Shown: positions 35,246-44,732, counted from the stretch's first letter. The stretch is 64,000 nucleotides of DNA from Moritella sp. 5 (GCF_018219455.1 NZ_CP056122.1:2480001-2544000), one strand, 5' to 3'. The notes: generated from the letters alone by a model not told the origin. Numbers and translations: made by a program.

Positions 35246-36303
35246 GGATTAAGTTAAGAAGAATGCTTTCTTTAAAAATAAGAAATCAATTGAATTTATT
35301 ATAACATCATTTTAGTTCAATTTAAGAGTCAATTTGAAGTTCCTTGTTATGTTCATAATGTGAATATTAACACTGGCATGTATGAAATTTATAGATTATT
35401 AATCAAAACATACATTTTAAAACCTATATATTAAAATAATAATTCATCTATAAATACCAATGATATCAACGTCTTTATTTCGTTTAACGGTCATTATACG
35501 AAATAAAGAGGCGTGTGCTGAATATAAATTGAATTTTATTTTGTTAACCTAAATTCACCAAGTGATGCATAAAGCGATGCCATATTTATTACCAATTTTC
35601 AGAATGCTAGAATTAAATATGAAATTAAATAGACTTATAAATCAAAAGAAATAGAATGCATAGCTGAATTTCAATGATGTATACATTAATTAATAAGACG
35701 TCTATTACCACTGAAATATCATTTCGTACAATAGAGTTTTAGGCCTGTTTTTTAAAATTTACGGATAATCATAGCCACCAAACTATAGATTTCACATACG
35801 GCACACAAAAAAACCATCAAAAAGCGGAATTAACCATATTAATCAACACCATACGTGCAATTTAAGGGGTTGTAAATGACGTATTTAACACCATTTTAAA
35901 GCAAAATCACGACTGTCATTGTATATTCCAGTGAAATATAGGTCTTTAACAAGATAATAGATAACTGTATTTATATACAGCTATTTATGTGGCCCCGTAA
36001 AAATGAGACAAAATGAATGTCATTATACGGTTTAAAATAATGTATAAAATGTAGTTAGCACACTGAAATCAACATAAATCCATAATTATCAATTACTTAC
36101 TATGACTTTGTGGCTTGATGATTAAATTTCAGTTAATCATTACAATTAAGTGAGATAAACCAGTAGCCTTGATAACTAACGAGATTCAAACCAATATAAT
36201 GTAATAAATAGCCATATTAGCGCTGTATTTTGTGGGATGAATATCTATTTAACGATAGAATGTAGCTAGAATAATATCCCTATTAAAATTTTCTAGGAAT
36301 GAG
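35246..36303. other. About 1.06 kb non-coding region
   Basis: No protein or RNA gene is supportable. A hairpin with an 11-bp perfect stem, CTTTATTTCGT (35473-35483) and ACGAAATAAAG (35498-35508), lies at 35473. The right copy of the flanking repeat is at 35787-35817. A terminator-like element at 35955-36009 matches 30801-30855. The rest is AT-rich; it may be eroded accessory DNA. Confidence 0.45.
35955..36009. repeat. Second copy of the ATAACTGTAT...CCCCGTAAAA element
   Basis: The stretch runs ATAACTGTAT, then ATACAGCTAT and CCCCGTAAAAATGAGAC, parallel to 30801-30855 (ATAACTGTAT, ACACAGCTAT, CCCCGTAAAAGTAAGAC). By eye about four in five bases agree over 55 positions. In the first copy it is part of a terminator; in the second no gene precedes it. 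Confidence 0.5.
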
Positions 36304-37179
36304 ATGACCAATAACCGCCGTGCTGATTTAATCCTTGTCATTACAACAATACTTGCTTCAGCTGGATGGATATTTTCCAAAGAGGCGATTCAAGGATTAC
36401 CGACTTTTGGTTTCATCGGATTACGATTTATTCTTGCATCCATACTATTATTACCATTTTGTTATCGAACACTTTTTAACATTAATCGGGCAACCTTACT
36501 TGGAGCTGCAAGTGTCGGTTGTTTTCTTGGTTCTGCAATTTTAATCTGGATTTATGCGATCGCCAATAGTAGCTCACTAGGTGAAGGCGCATTCATCATG
36601 AGCTTATCAATGTTGTTTGTCCCTATTATCGCTTGGATTTTTTTTAAAAACAGACCACCTAGAATGTTTTGGTTTTCACTACCCTTTGCAATACTTGGTT
36701 TAATTCTTTTGTCAAAAGGGAGTAGCTGGACTATCTCAGGTAGTCAAATTTGGTTTATGTTTTCGGCTGTTATGCTTGCCATGCAATTTAATTTAAATAG
36801 CCACTTTGCACAAAAAATTCCGACACTGGTTCTTACTTGTATCCAACTATTCGTCACCGGTGTTCTTGGAGTATTCGTATCCCTATTATCCGAAACATGG
36901 CCTCAACAAATTGAATTGGAAATTTGGGGCTGGCTTGCGATGAGTGTATTAATCGCAACAAGTTTACGCTATGCCCTTCAGACTGCAGGTCAAAAAAATA
37001 CGACAACAGCAAATGCAGCCATTATTATGATTTTAGAACCAACCTGGACTGTTGTTTTAAGTATGCTTTGGTATGGTGAAAAAATGGAATTAACAAAATT
37101 AGTCGGTTGTAGCTTAATTTTATTCGCTTTGATAATTTATCGTGCAGGTCCAAAGTTAGCCTCTTTAACCAAGCATTAA
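36304..37179 (+). CDS. DMT-family (EamA) permease
   Basis: 291 residues with about ten membrane helices in two EamA halves. IFSKEAIQGLPTFGFIGLRF is the first-half signature and AAIIMILEPTWTVVLSMLWY the second-half one. These carry metabolites or drugs; the substrate is unknown. Its last 200 bases are also found as a decayed copy at 38185-38385, part of a tandem duplication. It is followed by an outer-membrane barrel gene on the same strand. Confidence 0.9.
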   Translation: MTNNRRADLILVITTILASAGWIFSKEAIQGLPTFGFIGLRFILASILLLPFCYRTLFNINRATLLGAASVGCFLGSAILIWIYAIANSSSLGEGAFIMSLSMLFVPIIAWIFFKNRPPRMFWFSLPFAILGLILLSKGSSWTISGSQIWFMFSAVMLAMQFNLNSHFAQKIPTLVLTCIQLFVTGVLGVFVSLLSETWPQQIELEIWGWLAMSVLIATSLRYALQTAGQKNTTTANAAIIMILEPTWTVVLSMLWYGEKMELTKLVGCSLILFALIIYRAGPKLASLTKH

Positions 37180-37331
37180 CGTATCAATTAATTAATCTGA
37201 ATATGTCAACATAACCAGCTGCAACTTACATTCACTTACATTACTTAAGGGTTATACCATTGTTTAAAACTCACGAGCCTATATAATTAAGTTATTATCG
37301 TATTATATATAAATAAAAATAAAGGTAAAAA

Positions 37332-37931
37332 ATGAAATCAATTACTGTATTAGGCGCTTTAACTGCGCTAGCATTAACTGCAAGTGTTCAAGCAAATCAA
37401 GATGTTTCAGGTTTCTACATTGGTGGTGGTGTAGGTTCAACAACTGTAGACCTAGATAGAACTGGCTATACTTCCAATGAAGACACAGATGGTTCAACGG
37501 TTAAATTCATTGCTGGCTATCAATTTAACCGTATCGTAGCAATTGAAGCACAATACACACAATATGGTGAAATCACACCTAATAAAACTCTTACATACGC
37601 TGGTAAAACATATAAGTGGGATGCAACAACGTTTTCTGTATCGGCTAACCTTGGTTACACTTTCCAGAATGGTTTACGTCCATTTGGTATTATTGGTCTT
37701 TCAAGTCTAGATTTAGGTCAATCAACAAAAGTACTTAAAGATGATGACGCAACAGCTGTTCACGTTGGTTTAGGTCTAGAATATACACCAGCGGCATTAT
37801 CTGGTGTCAGTTTCCGTGTTGGTTATGAAGCAGATGCTTTCACAATTGAAGAATATAGTACTGCTAATCGTTATGAAGATACAGACGTAATGATTGGTTC
37901 TGCATACGTAGCTGCAAGTTACAAGTTCTAA
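37332..37931 (+). CDS. Outer-membrane beta-barrel protein, copy 1
   Basis: 199 residues. The signal peptide (ALTALALTASVQA|N) precedes an 8-stranded-type barrel: VSGFYIGGGVGSTTVDLDRT, STVKFIAGYQFNRIVAIEAQ, SVSANLGYTFQNGLRPFGII and the C-terminal SAYVAASYKF, ending in Phe as outer-membrane barrels do. It belongs to the OmpA-like/OMP_b-brl group. It is a tandem duplicate of 38539-39117; the first ~33 residues are identical apart from one position. Confidence 0.9.
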   Translation: MKSITVLGALTALALTASVQANQDVSGFYIGGGVGSTTVDLDRTGYTSNEDTDGSTVKFIAGYQFNRIVAIEAQYTQYGEITPNKTLTYAGKTYKWDATTFSVSANLGYTFQNGLRPFGIIGLSSLDLGQSTKVLKDDDATAVHVGLGLEYTPAALSGVSFRVGYEADAFTIEEYSTANRYEDTDVMIGSAYVAASYKF

Positions 37932-37940
37932 AAATAATTT

Positions 37941-37976
37941 GAGATGATAACAAACCCCCTTGTTATCATCTCATTA
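37941..37976. terminator. Terminator after OMP copy 1
   Basis: GAGATGATAACA (37941-37952) and TGTTATCATCTC (37961-37972) make a perfect 12-bp stem. The homologous hairpin after copy 2 has 14 bp (39127-39157). Confidence 0.7.
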
Positions 37977-37981
37977 TTAAA

Positions 37982-38184
37982 TGTTATTCTAACAAATGTA
38001 ATTTCGCTTTAATAGGTTCAGGTAAGTCCGTCTCCCCCATCATCTCAAGTAAACCAATCTCAACACTCCTAGACATCGAATGCAAAGGTAAGTCATTGAA
38101 GGCCACCTTCTTTATCATCATCTATAAATGAATATACTTGCCTACCTATGCTTCGTTAATTAACAATTAATTCTCCCCATAATT
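37982..38184 (-). pseudogene. Bestrophin gene remnant with internal deletion
   Basis: The segment matches 39169-39280 (gene 3' end) and then jumps to a match with 39762-39846, so about 480 bases of the bestrophin frame are missing. It ends abruptly where a copy of the DMT 3' part begins (38185). It is the leftover of the first unit of a tandem duplication. Confidence 0.85.
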
Positions 38185-38385
38185 CTTCAGACTGCAGGTC
38201 AAAGAATACGACAACAGCAAATGCTGCCATTATTATGATTTTAGAAATAACCTGGACTGTTGTTTTAAGTATGCTTTGGTATGGTGAAAAATGGAATTAA
38301 CAAAGTTAGCCGGTTGTAGCTTAATTTTATTCGCTTTGATAATTTATCGTGCAGGTCCAAAGTTAGCCTCTTTACCAAACATTAA
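38185..38385 (+). pseudogene. DMT permease remnant (3' part)
   Basis: The sequence repeats 36976-37179 (starting CTTCAGACTGCAGGTCAAAG) with scattered changes and loss of one A in the GGTGAAAAA run, which breaks the frame. A copied 3' untranslated region and OMP promoter follow. Confidence 0.85.
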
Positions 38386-38538
38386 TGTATTAGTTAATTA
38401 ATCTGAATATGTCAACATAACCAGCTGTACCTTGCATGTATTTATATTACTTAAGGGTTATAGCATTGTATAAAACTCACTATCCTATATAATTAAGGTG
38501 TTATCATATTATATATAATCAAAAATAAAGGTAAAAAA

Positions 38539-39117
38539 ATGAAATCAATTACTGTATTAGGCGCTTTAACTGCGCTAGCATTAACTGCAAGTGTTCAAGC
38601 AAATCAAGATGTTTCAGGTTTCTACATTGGTGGTGGTTTTGGTTCAACACTTGCGGATCTAGATGAAACTGGCGTTGTCTACGATGAAGACACAGATGGT
38701 ACAACGCTAAAGTTCATTGGTGGCTATCAATTTAACCGTATCGTAGCAATTGAAGCACAATACACACAATATGGTGAAGTGACACCTATTAAACAAGTTA
38801 AATCATATACGTGGGATCCAACATCATTTTCTGTATCTGCTAACCTTGGTTACACTTTCCAGAATGGTTTACGTCCATTTGGTATTATTGGTCTTTCAAG
38901 TCTAGATTTAGATGAATCATTTAAAACATTTAAAGATGATAGAGCAACAGCTCTTCACATTGGTTTAGGTCTAGAATATACACCCGCGGCATTATCTGGT
39001 GTAAGTTTCCGTGCTGGTTATGAAGCAGATTCTTTCACAATTGATAACGGTTTTTCAACTTCAGATACAGACGTAGTTATTGGTTCTGCATACGTAGCTG
39101 CAAGTTACAAGTTCTAA
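38539..39117 (+). CDS. Outer-membrane beta-barrel protein, copy 2
   Basis: 192 residues. It shares the signal peptide and most barrel strands with copy 1 (YQFNRIVAIEAQYTQYGE, GYTFQNGLRPFGIIGLSSLD, SAYVAASYKF), while presumed external loops differ (ETGVVYDEDTDG; TPIKQVKSYTWDP; DNGFSTSDTD). The frame and ribosome site are intact. Conserved strands with variable loops suggest selection on the surface part. The function is unknown. Confidence 0.9.
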   Translation: MKSITVLGALTALALTASVQANQDVSGFYIGGGFGSTLADLDETGVVYDEDTDGTTLKFIGGYQFNRIVAIEAQYTQYGEVTPIKQVKSYTWDPTSFSVSANLGYTFQNGLRPFGIIGLSSLDLDESFKTFKDDRATALHIGLGLEYTPAALSGVSFRAGYEADSFTIDNGFSTSDTDVVIGSAYVAASYKF

Positions 39118-39126
39118 AAATAATTT

Positions 39127-39160
39127 GAGATGATAACAAACCCTTTGTTATCATCTCATT
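39127..39160. terminator. Terminator after OMP copy 2 and bestrophin
   Basis: GAGATGATAACAAA (39127-39140) and TTTGTTATCATCTC (39144-39157) form a perfect 14-bp stem with a CCC loop, between convergent genes. Confidence 0.75.
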
Positions 39161-39168
39161 ATCCAATG

Positions 39169-40095
39169 TTATTCTAGCAAATGTGATTTCGCTTTTATTG
39201 GTTCAGGTAAGTCCGCCTCCCCCATCATCTCAAGTAAACCAATCTCAACATTCCTAGACATCGAATGCAAAGGTAAGTCATTGAAAGATAGCCCAAATGG
39301 TTGTTCTAACTCTTCACTTAACGCATCTAATCCAAAAAAAGTATAAGCAACAATGGCACAAAATAGTGGTGTCGCAAAACCTTGCGAAGCAACAAGTCCA
39401 AATGGCAAAATGATACAATATAAATATGCGGTACGCTGCACAAGTAATCGATATGCAAAAGGTAATGGCGTATTAGCAATTCGTTCACAGCCCGCTTGCA
39501 CTGCAGTCATTGATGTTATGTGTTCATCGATACTTTGAACCAAAAAATCAGACAATAGTTTTTTATGTCTACAAGTTCCTAACTTTAATCCCATTAGTCG
39601 TAATATCGAGTCGGGTATATTTCTAGATTTTTTTAGCCACGCTAAATCTTCAGGCTCAAGATATTTTCCAATATCGTCCCAAGGTTCTGAATGGCGAAGA
39701 TGATGCCGTAATGCGTGATTAAAAGCGATAGTCAGATTGATTAGTCGCCTCTGCATCAACTCACCACCTTCTTTATCATCATCTATAAATGAATATACTT
39801 GCCTACCTATGCTTCGTGAATTAACAATTAGCTGTCCCCATAATTTTCTCGCTTCCCACCAACGCTCATAGCATGCATTATTACGAAACCCTAAAAACAG
39901 CGATAGCGCGACACCTAATAAGGTAAACGGTGCAACTGTATATGTAGGAAGAATAATCGGATATTTAAAATGTGCGATTGCAACTAAAGTACTAAGTAAT
40001 GTAATAAATAGAACCTGTGGAAATATCAGCGGAATAACCGAACCTTTAAGAATGAAAAAAAGCTTAAATACACTTGGGTTATCACGGACGATCAT
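39169..40095 (-). CDS. Bestrophin-family ion channel protein
   Basis: About 308 residues from ATG 40095 (MIVRDNPSVFKLFFILKGSV). FTLLGVALSLFLGFRNNACY, ERWWEARKLWGQLIVNSRSI are the conserved pore-proximal bestrophin (UPF0187) motifs. ILPFGLVASQGFATPLFCAI and LDALSEELEQPFGLSFNDLP follow. Bacterial bestrophins form pentameric cation or anion channels. Part of this gene is duplicated as a remnant at 37982-38184. Confidence 0.9.
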   Translation of the reverse strand: MIVRDNPSVFKLFFILKGSVIPLIFPQVLFITLLSTLVAIAHFKYPIILPTYTVAPFTLLGVALSLFLGFRNNACYERWWEARKLWGQLIVNSRSIGRQVYSFIDDDKEGGELMQRRLINLTIAFNHALRHHLRHSEPWDDIGKYLEPEDLAWLKKSRNIPDSILRLMGLKLGTCRHKKLLSDFLVQSIDEHITSMTAVQAGCERIANTPLPFAYRLLVQRTAYLYCIILPFGLVASQGFATPLFCAIVAYTFFGLDALSEELEQPFGLSFNDLPLHSMSRNVEIGLLEMMGEADLPEPIKAKSHLLE

Positions 40096-40830
40096 AATTA
40101 TCTCGCAAATTAAAAATTGAACCTTCATTTACTCGAAATAAAAAAGCTAACAAAATTAATACCTTTAAAAATTTAAATGTTATCTATTATAATGATTAAA
40201 AATTAAATGATAATACTCTAAATGGTAATTAACTTTTTCTATATTGTAACAATAGATCTCTAGTATAGACCTAAATCAAAAACAATGAATAAAACAAACT
40301 ATATATTATAAAACAGTGTCGATATGATATATCTATTTATTATTATAATATCGACTTTGGTTTATATTTTATTGATCTAATTTTAACCATTAGCATTAAT
40401 TACATAAAACCAAAGTTAATATTACCCGATTGGTGCTAGTAGCTTGCATTTAATCACTTATTACTTACTTAAGAAGCAGCACTATTTTACGTATATTAAG
40501 CAACAACTTGCTCAATATATCTCATCCTTTACAAAATAATTAAATTACTGCAGTAGTCAATTTCTATAATGAATACTGCTGAACGCGAATTTTATACTGA
40601 CATTATTCGTAAATCTAGATAAAACTGCCATAGCACAATTTTACGATTTAACACTATAAATTGACATTTTTTTCAATTAATTTCGAGTCCTTTCTTATCA
40701 AATACTTAGAAATTTAAACCAAACACTTACGTACAGTAAGTATCACACAGCACAAACCCACCCGCTTGTGCTGGTCAAATAATGCCGTTAGTATGCTTAA
40801 AAATCATTTAGAGATAGGTCAGGTGTTCAT
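40096..40830. other. AT-rich gap before the PL14-like gene family
   Basis: No gene is supportable. CTTTGGTTT (from 40355) and AAACCAAAG (40407-40415) are an inverted pair about 43 bases apart, perhaps an RNA fold. Nothing else was seen. Confidence 0.35.
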
Positions 40831-41084
40831 TTGAAAATTTATTATTTGTGCCAAACCTAGATGACACAAATACATCGATTTTGAGCACAACCAGAACGGT
40901 GAATATACAGCCGGGAGACTTAATGCAGATTTTAATAATGAATGGCGAACTATAGGTTGTCTAGCTAAATTAAATTTTTTAGATAGAAAGGTTCAAAGCA
41001 GTTAGCGGTAACTCACCCTAAAGACGGATTTAAGCAAGGTGTTTCGATGATGTTGTGTTAAGCACACAACCATTTAGCGATTAA
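40831..41084 (+). pseudogene. Degenerate copy of the PL14-like gene, upstream
   Basis: The copy starts TTGAAAATTTATTATTTGTG, like the TTG start of the intact gene, and resumes with FEHNQNGEYTAGRLNADFNN then EWRTIG (40873-40957), later in another frame GSKQLAVTHPKDGFKQGVS. It then jumps to the C-terminus DVVLSTQPFSD (41049-41084). Frameshifts and internal deletions make it non-functional. A terminator-like hairpin at 41118-41135 matches the one after the intact gene. Confidence 0.8.
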
Positions 41085-41222
41085 AAATAAAACCATAAAT
41101 AATTAATTCACAATAAGCCTTGTTATTTAATAAGGTTAATTTTGCCTGTGTAAATTATATCCAGTGAATAAATAGTAGCTGTATGAATTTATCATAAATA
41201 ATAAACACCAGGGAGTTTAGAC

Positions 41223-42158
41223 TTGAAAAATTTATTACTTTGTACTTTTACATGTATATTTTTAGTTGCATGTGGCGGATCTTCATCAACAGATGATAAA
41301 ACTCAAACAGAGAAAGTTCCAACACCAGATAAAAATGATTCAGCTACAGATAAAGAGCTAGACCCAAGTAAGATTCATGATGTTGTGCCAAATGTGGATT
41401 ACAAAAATGCATCAGGTATTATCAATGATATTAATTTTGAGAATCATCAGAATGGTGCGTATACAGCAGCTTTGTTCAAGAGCGATTTTAACAATGAATG
41501 GGGTAAAATTACTGGCAGAGCGAATATTGTTGAAAGAAATGGTTCACAACAGCTAGCTATTACCCACCCTAAAGATCACTATAAACAAGGGATTTCGGGT
41601 GGTAAAAAATTAAACGAATATAATGAGTTGTATTTCTCATATCAAATTACATTTGGCAACAATTATGACTTTTCTATGGGCGGGAAATTACCTGGATTAG
41701 CAGGATTGAATTTTCACATAGATAAGAAACCTGATGGTTGTAAAACTGTCGGCAAAGACGAAGGTTTTAGTTTACGATCAATGTTTCGTGAAAATGGTCG
41801 TGCGATAGGCTATTTCTATCACCAAGATAAGACCAACAAATGTGGTGATGAAATTGATTATCAACATGAAGGTGAAAACTTCTCATTTAAACGTGAAAAA
41901 ACATATCTTATCGAACAGTATGTGAAAATGAACGACGCAAACCAAGCAAACGGTATTGTTACAATCCATGTAAATGGATTTAAAGTACTTGAAAAAACCA
42001 ATATGACGTTTTCTGAAAACGGGAAACATGCTATTAACTATCAATACTTCCAGCTTTGGCACGGTGGCAACAGTAATGACTGGGCTGTAGATCGTGATTC
42101 AACAGCTTATTTTGATCATGTAGTATTAAGTACAAAACCGATTAGCTATTCAAAATAA
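41223..42158 (+). CDS. PL14-like polysaccharide lyase lipoprotein
   Basis: 311 residues from a TTG with GGGAG about eight bases before it. LVACGGSSS is the lipobox, with an acidic linker to residue ~60. The domain has NELYFSYQITFGNNYDFSMG, GGKLPGLAGLNFH, and YQYFQLWHGGNSNDWAVDRD, the GGKLPGL and WHGG motifs seen in family-14 polysaccharide lyases (alginate or glucuronan). Assignment to PL14 is by these motifs only. Catalytic residues are not verified. Degenerate copies flank it on both sides. Confidence 0.75.
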   Translation: MKNLLLCTFTCIFLVACGGSSSTDDKTQTEKVPTPDKNDSATDKELDPSKIHDVVPNVDYKNASGIINDINFENHQNGAYTAALFKSDFNNEWGKITGRANIVERNGSQQLAITHPKDHYKQGISGGKKLNEYNELYFSYQITFGNNYDFSMGGKLPGLAGLNFHIDKKPDGCKTVGKDEGFSLRSMFRENGRAIGYFYHQDKTNKCGDEIDYQHEGENFSFKREKTYLIEQYVKMNDANQANGIVTIHVNGFKVLEKTNMTFSENGKHAINYQYFQLWHGGNSNDWAVDRDSTAYFDHVVLSTKPISYSK

Positions 42159-42179
42159 TCCTCTAAATGATAAATTAAA

Positions 42180-42214
42180 AATTGACCTTGTTATCTAACA
42201 AGGTCAATTTTTTT
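42180..42214 (+). terminator. Strong intrinsic terminator after the PL14-like gene
   Basis: ATTGACCTTGTT (42181-42192) and AACAAGGTCAAT (42197-42208) pair perfectly with a 4-base loop and are followed by TTTTTT. Confidence 0.88.
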
Positions 42215-42239
42215 CTGCGTAAATTACATTCAATGAAAA

Positions 42240-42338
42240 GGCAGTAGCGGTAGTAGTGACCGCGGGGCTGTAGATCGAGATTCCTTGGATAATGTAATGC
42301 TAAATAAGAAACCTGTAAGTTATAAGCTAAACTATTAA
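42240..42338 (+). pseudogene. C-terminal fragment of a PL14-like copy, downstream
   Basis: GSSGSSDRGAVDRDSLDNVM, then LNKKPVSYKLNY corresponds to the intact gene's GGNSNDWAVDRDSTAYFDHV and STKPISYSK end. About 30 codons remain with no start. Even the sequence after the terminator is repeated, so tandem duplication is the origin. Confidence 0.75.
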
Positions 42339-42370
42339 GACTTATTGCTCACGTTTAGGATAAATTCCTT

Positions 42371-43921
42371 ATGAGATCTACAGTCAAATATGTTCTTACA
42401 TTGGTGACCTTCAGCTCTTTGGTCGCTTGTGGCGGCTCTGGTGGGGGGGCAGGTTCCGGAGATAGTGGCGCTAAAAAGCCACCTTCTCCGTTCGAAAATT
42501 TCACATCTGCTTTAGCCATATCGCACTTAGATTCAACAACTTGTTCCGACTTTAAACTAAAAACGTCATCCTTTACCCCTCCAGACTTTGTCAAACAATG
42601 CTGGACTTTGACTGTGCCAGAGGACTACGTTAACCCAAAAAACGGTAAAACAATCAAGTTGGCCATCGCTAAAATCAATTCAGCTAATAATAATAAAAAA
42701 GGCGCGATTGCCTTTTTGCAAGGCGGACCAGGCGGAAACATCCTCAGTTATTCAGATCGCTTCAAAACGCTGACGATTCGTGATAACAATGATATTTATT
42801 TGGTTGATCAAAGAGGAACTGGCTATTCAACGCCAGCGTTATACTGTCAATCAGGTACTAGTACCGACGAAGAAAAGTTAAAACGATGTAAGTCCGATTT
42901 TGAAAATAATGACGTCGATTTTAACGCGTTCAATAGTAAAAATAATGCGCTAGATTTCATTGTTTTACGTAAAAAACTAGAGGATACCGGAGAGCTCAAA
43001 GATAAGTGGACGCTAGTTGGCGCCTCTTATGGTACCAGGTTAGCTATAACAGTATTACGTGAGGAAGATCGCCTGACAAATCAAGGTTTTCAAACTGAGT
43101 CAGGAATTAAAGCAATGGTACTTGACGGCGTTTTCCCAATTCAAATTAACGGGGTTGATGACGCTAAATGGGCTAATTACGAGAACCTTAAACGCATTAT
43201 TGAGGTCTGTGATCGTTCTCCTTTAGTCTGTGACTCAGACACACTAAAAAGTCAGATTAAAAATCAAATTATTGATTTGCCCAAAGAAGATCATCAGTAC
43301 TACTTAAGTTTATTGCTATCTCTTATGCCTTATGACACAACACACGAGGATTGGATCGAATATACAATTCCAGCTTTCACTAAACTACCAATAAGTAAAG
43401 TTAAGGAGCTACTTCAGGTGCATAAAGAAGAGATCATCGCAGTGCCTGATATACCAGATGATTTTTATGCTATGGGGTTATCTGTAGTTTGTGCTGAAGA
43501 ATATGGATTTCTTCCTTATTATGAGCAAATGAATACAGAAAGAGCTAACTGGGCAAGTGAAGTACAACAAGTCATCGATAATAGCTTTCACATGGAGTTT
43601 ACCCCTAGCGCATGTAAAATATGGGATGTAAAAAAAGCCGCTGACGAGGAAGCCTTAGCAGTGAATAATGATACTGTCCCTGTACTTATTACTCAAGGCG
43701 GCAACGATTACCAGACTCCACAAGCATGGGGAAACCTAGTCAAAAAAGATTTTGCAAACAGCCGAGTTATTACAGATGATACGGTTGATCATGTTGTTCT
43801 ATTTTCTGACAATGGGGAGTGTATTCAGCAAAATATCAAAACATTTGTTGGAGACCCCTCGAAGTTAAATGACCTAGATGCTACTTGCGTCAATAATAAG
43901 ACGTTTATTTATAAAGACTAA
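42371..43921 (+). CDS. Alpha/beta-hydrolase lipoprotein (TAP/proline iminopeptidase-like)
   Basis: 516 residues. The lipobox LVACGGSGGG precedes a linker. FLQGGPGGNILSY is the oxyanion region, LVGASYGTRLAITVL the nucleophile elbow with Ser, GGNDYQTPQAWGNLVKKD the Asp region and DTVDHVVLFSD the His. This is the order of tripeptidyl-aminopeptidase/proline iminopeptidase-like S33 enzymes. It is predicted to be lipid-anchored and to trim peptides in the envelope. A hairpin (43928-43960) follows. Confidence 0.87.
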   Translation: MRSTVKYVLTLVTFSSLVACGGSGGGAGSGDSGAKKPPSPFENFTSALAISHLDSTTCSDFKLKTSSFTPPDFVKQCWTLTVPEDYVNPKNGKTIKLAIAKINSANNNKKGAIAFLQGGPGGNILSYSDRFKTLTIRDNNDIYLVDQRGTGYSTPALYCQSGTSTDEEKLKRCKSDFENNDVDFNAFNSKNNALDFIVLRKKLEDTGELKDKWTLVGASYGTRLAITVLREEDRLTNQGFQTESGIKAMVLDGVFPIQINGVDDAKWANYENLKRIIEVCDRSPLVCDSDTLKSQIKNQIIDLPKEDHQYYLSLLLSLMPYDTTHEDWIEYTIPAFTKLPISKVKELLQVHKEEIIAVPDIPDDFYAMGLSVVCAEEYGFLPYYEQMNTERANWASEVQQVIDNSFHMEFTPSACKIWDVKKAADEEALAVNNDTVPVLITQGGNDYQTPQAWGNLVKKDFANSRVITDDTVDHVVLFSDNGECIQQNIKTFVGDPSKLNDLDATCVNNKTFIYKD

Positions 43922-43927
43922 TCGATA

Positions 43928-43960
43928 TAGCCGTCGGTCATAAATCGAGACTGACGGCTA
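43928..43960. terminator. Weak hairpin after the hydrolase gene
   Basis: TAGCCGTC (43928-43935) and GACGGCTA (43953-43960), 17-base loop, no T-run. It lies between convergent genes. Confidence 0.45.
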
Positions 43961-44030
43961 GTAACACTCATTTAATCGAGGGTAAACGAGTCTATCCTAA
44001 GCTAATAAAGTTGTTACTCTGAATAGCTAA

Positions 44031-44732
44031 TTAATCTTCGAGGCGAAATACCACATCAACTTGGTCTCGAATAATAATTTTATCATCTTGATAAGTCGAT
44101 TCTACATCTGGTGCTGCGCCAAGAAGCATAGACCTCATTAACATTGGACGAGGTTGTGATGAGCGGTAAGTGATTTTCCAAACACCATCAACCTTTTCAT
44201 CAAAGCCCTTCGCAAGTGACTGTGCTTTTTCTTTTGCATCTAAGATTGCAGCTTGTCGTGCCAGTTCTATAAATTTAGGCTCGTTACTTACTTTCAGTTG
44301 AATATTATTAATGTTATTAATGCCATCGCCAAGCGCACCATCTAAATAACTATTAAGTTTATTTAAATCTCTGACAGTTACCGTCACATCTCTGTTTGCA
44401 CGGTACCCTATGAGTTTAGGTTCCTGATCTTTCTTATAGTGATACTCAGGACGCAGTGAAATGTTAGAACTTTCAATATCCGTACGCGCCACTCCTTCCT
44501 TTTTCAATCGCCCATTAAATGCCGCTATTGCATTATCGACAGCTTCTTTTGCTTCTTTTGCTGTTTTACGCGTTTCAGATACTTGGACAGAGAATACGGC
44601 CATGTCTGGCTTAGCAATCACTTCGCCCATACCTGTGGTTTCTAAATGAGGAAAATCGACATCTGCCGCCATCACACCTGTAGAAATAAATGTACTAGCA
44701 CTAAAAATAGCCGCGAATAAATGTTTGTTCAT
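44031..44732 (-). CDS. SIMPL-domain periplasmic protein (YggE-like)
   Basis: 233 residues. The signal peptide (ASTFISTGVMA|AD) is followed by the SIMPL/DUF541 repeat pattern: LETTGMGEVIAKPDMAVFSV and GYRANRDVTVTVRDLNKLNS, with ARQAAILDAKEKAQSLAKGF. YggE-like proteins reduce oxidative stress by an unclear route. Single gene. Confidence 0.88.
   Translation of the reverse strand: MNKHLFAAIFSASTFISTGVMAADVDFPHLETTGMGEVIAKPDMAVFSVQVSETRKTAKEAKEAVDNAIAAFNGRLKKEGVARTDIESSNISLRPEYHYKKDQEPKLIGYRANRDVTVTVRDLNKLNSYLDGALGDGINNINNIQLKVSNEPKFIELARQAAILDAKEKAQSLAKGFDEKVDGVWKITYRSSQPRPMLMRSMLLGAAPDVESTYQDDKIIIRDQVDVVFRLED

Noticed and set aside
35246-36303. Integron cassette array near the recombinase
   Set aside because: The recombinase lacks the IntI-specific patch as far as I can see, and no attC-like series is present.
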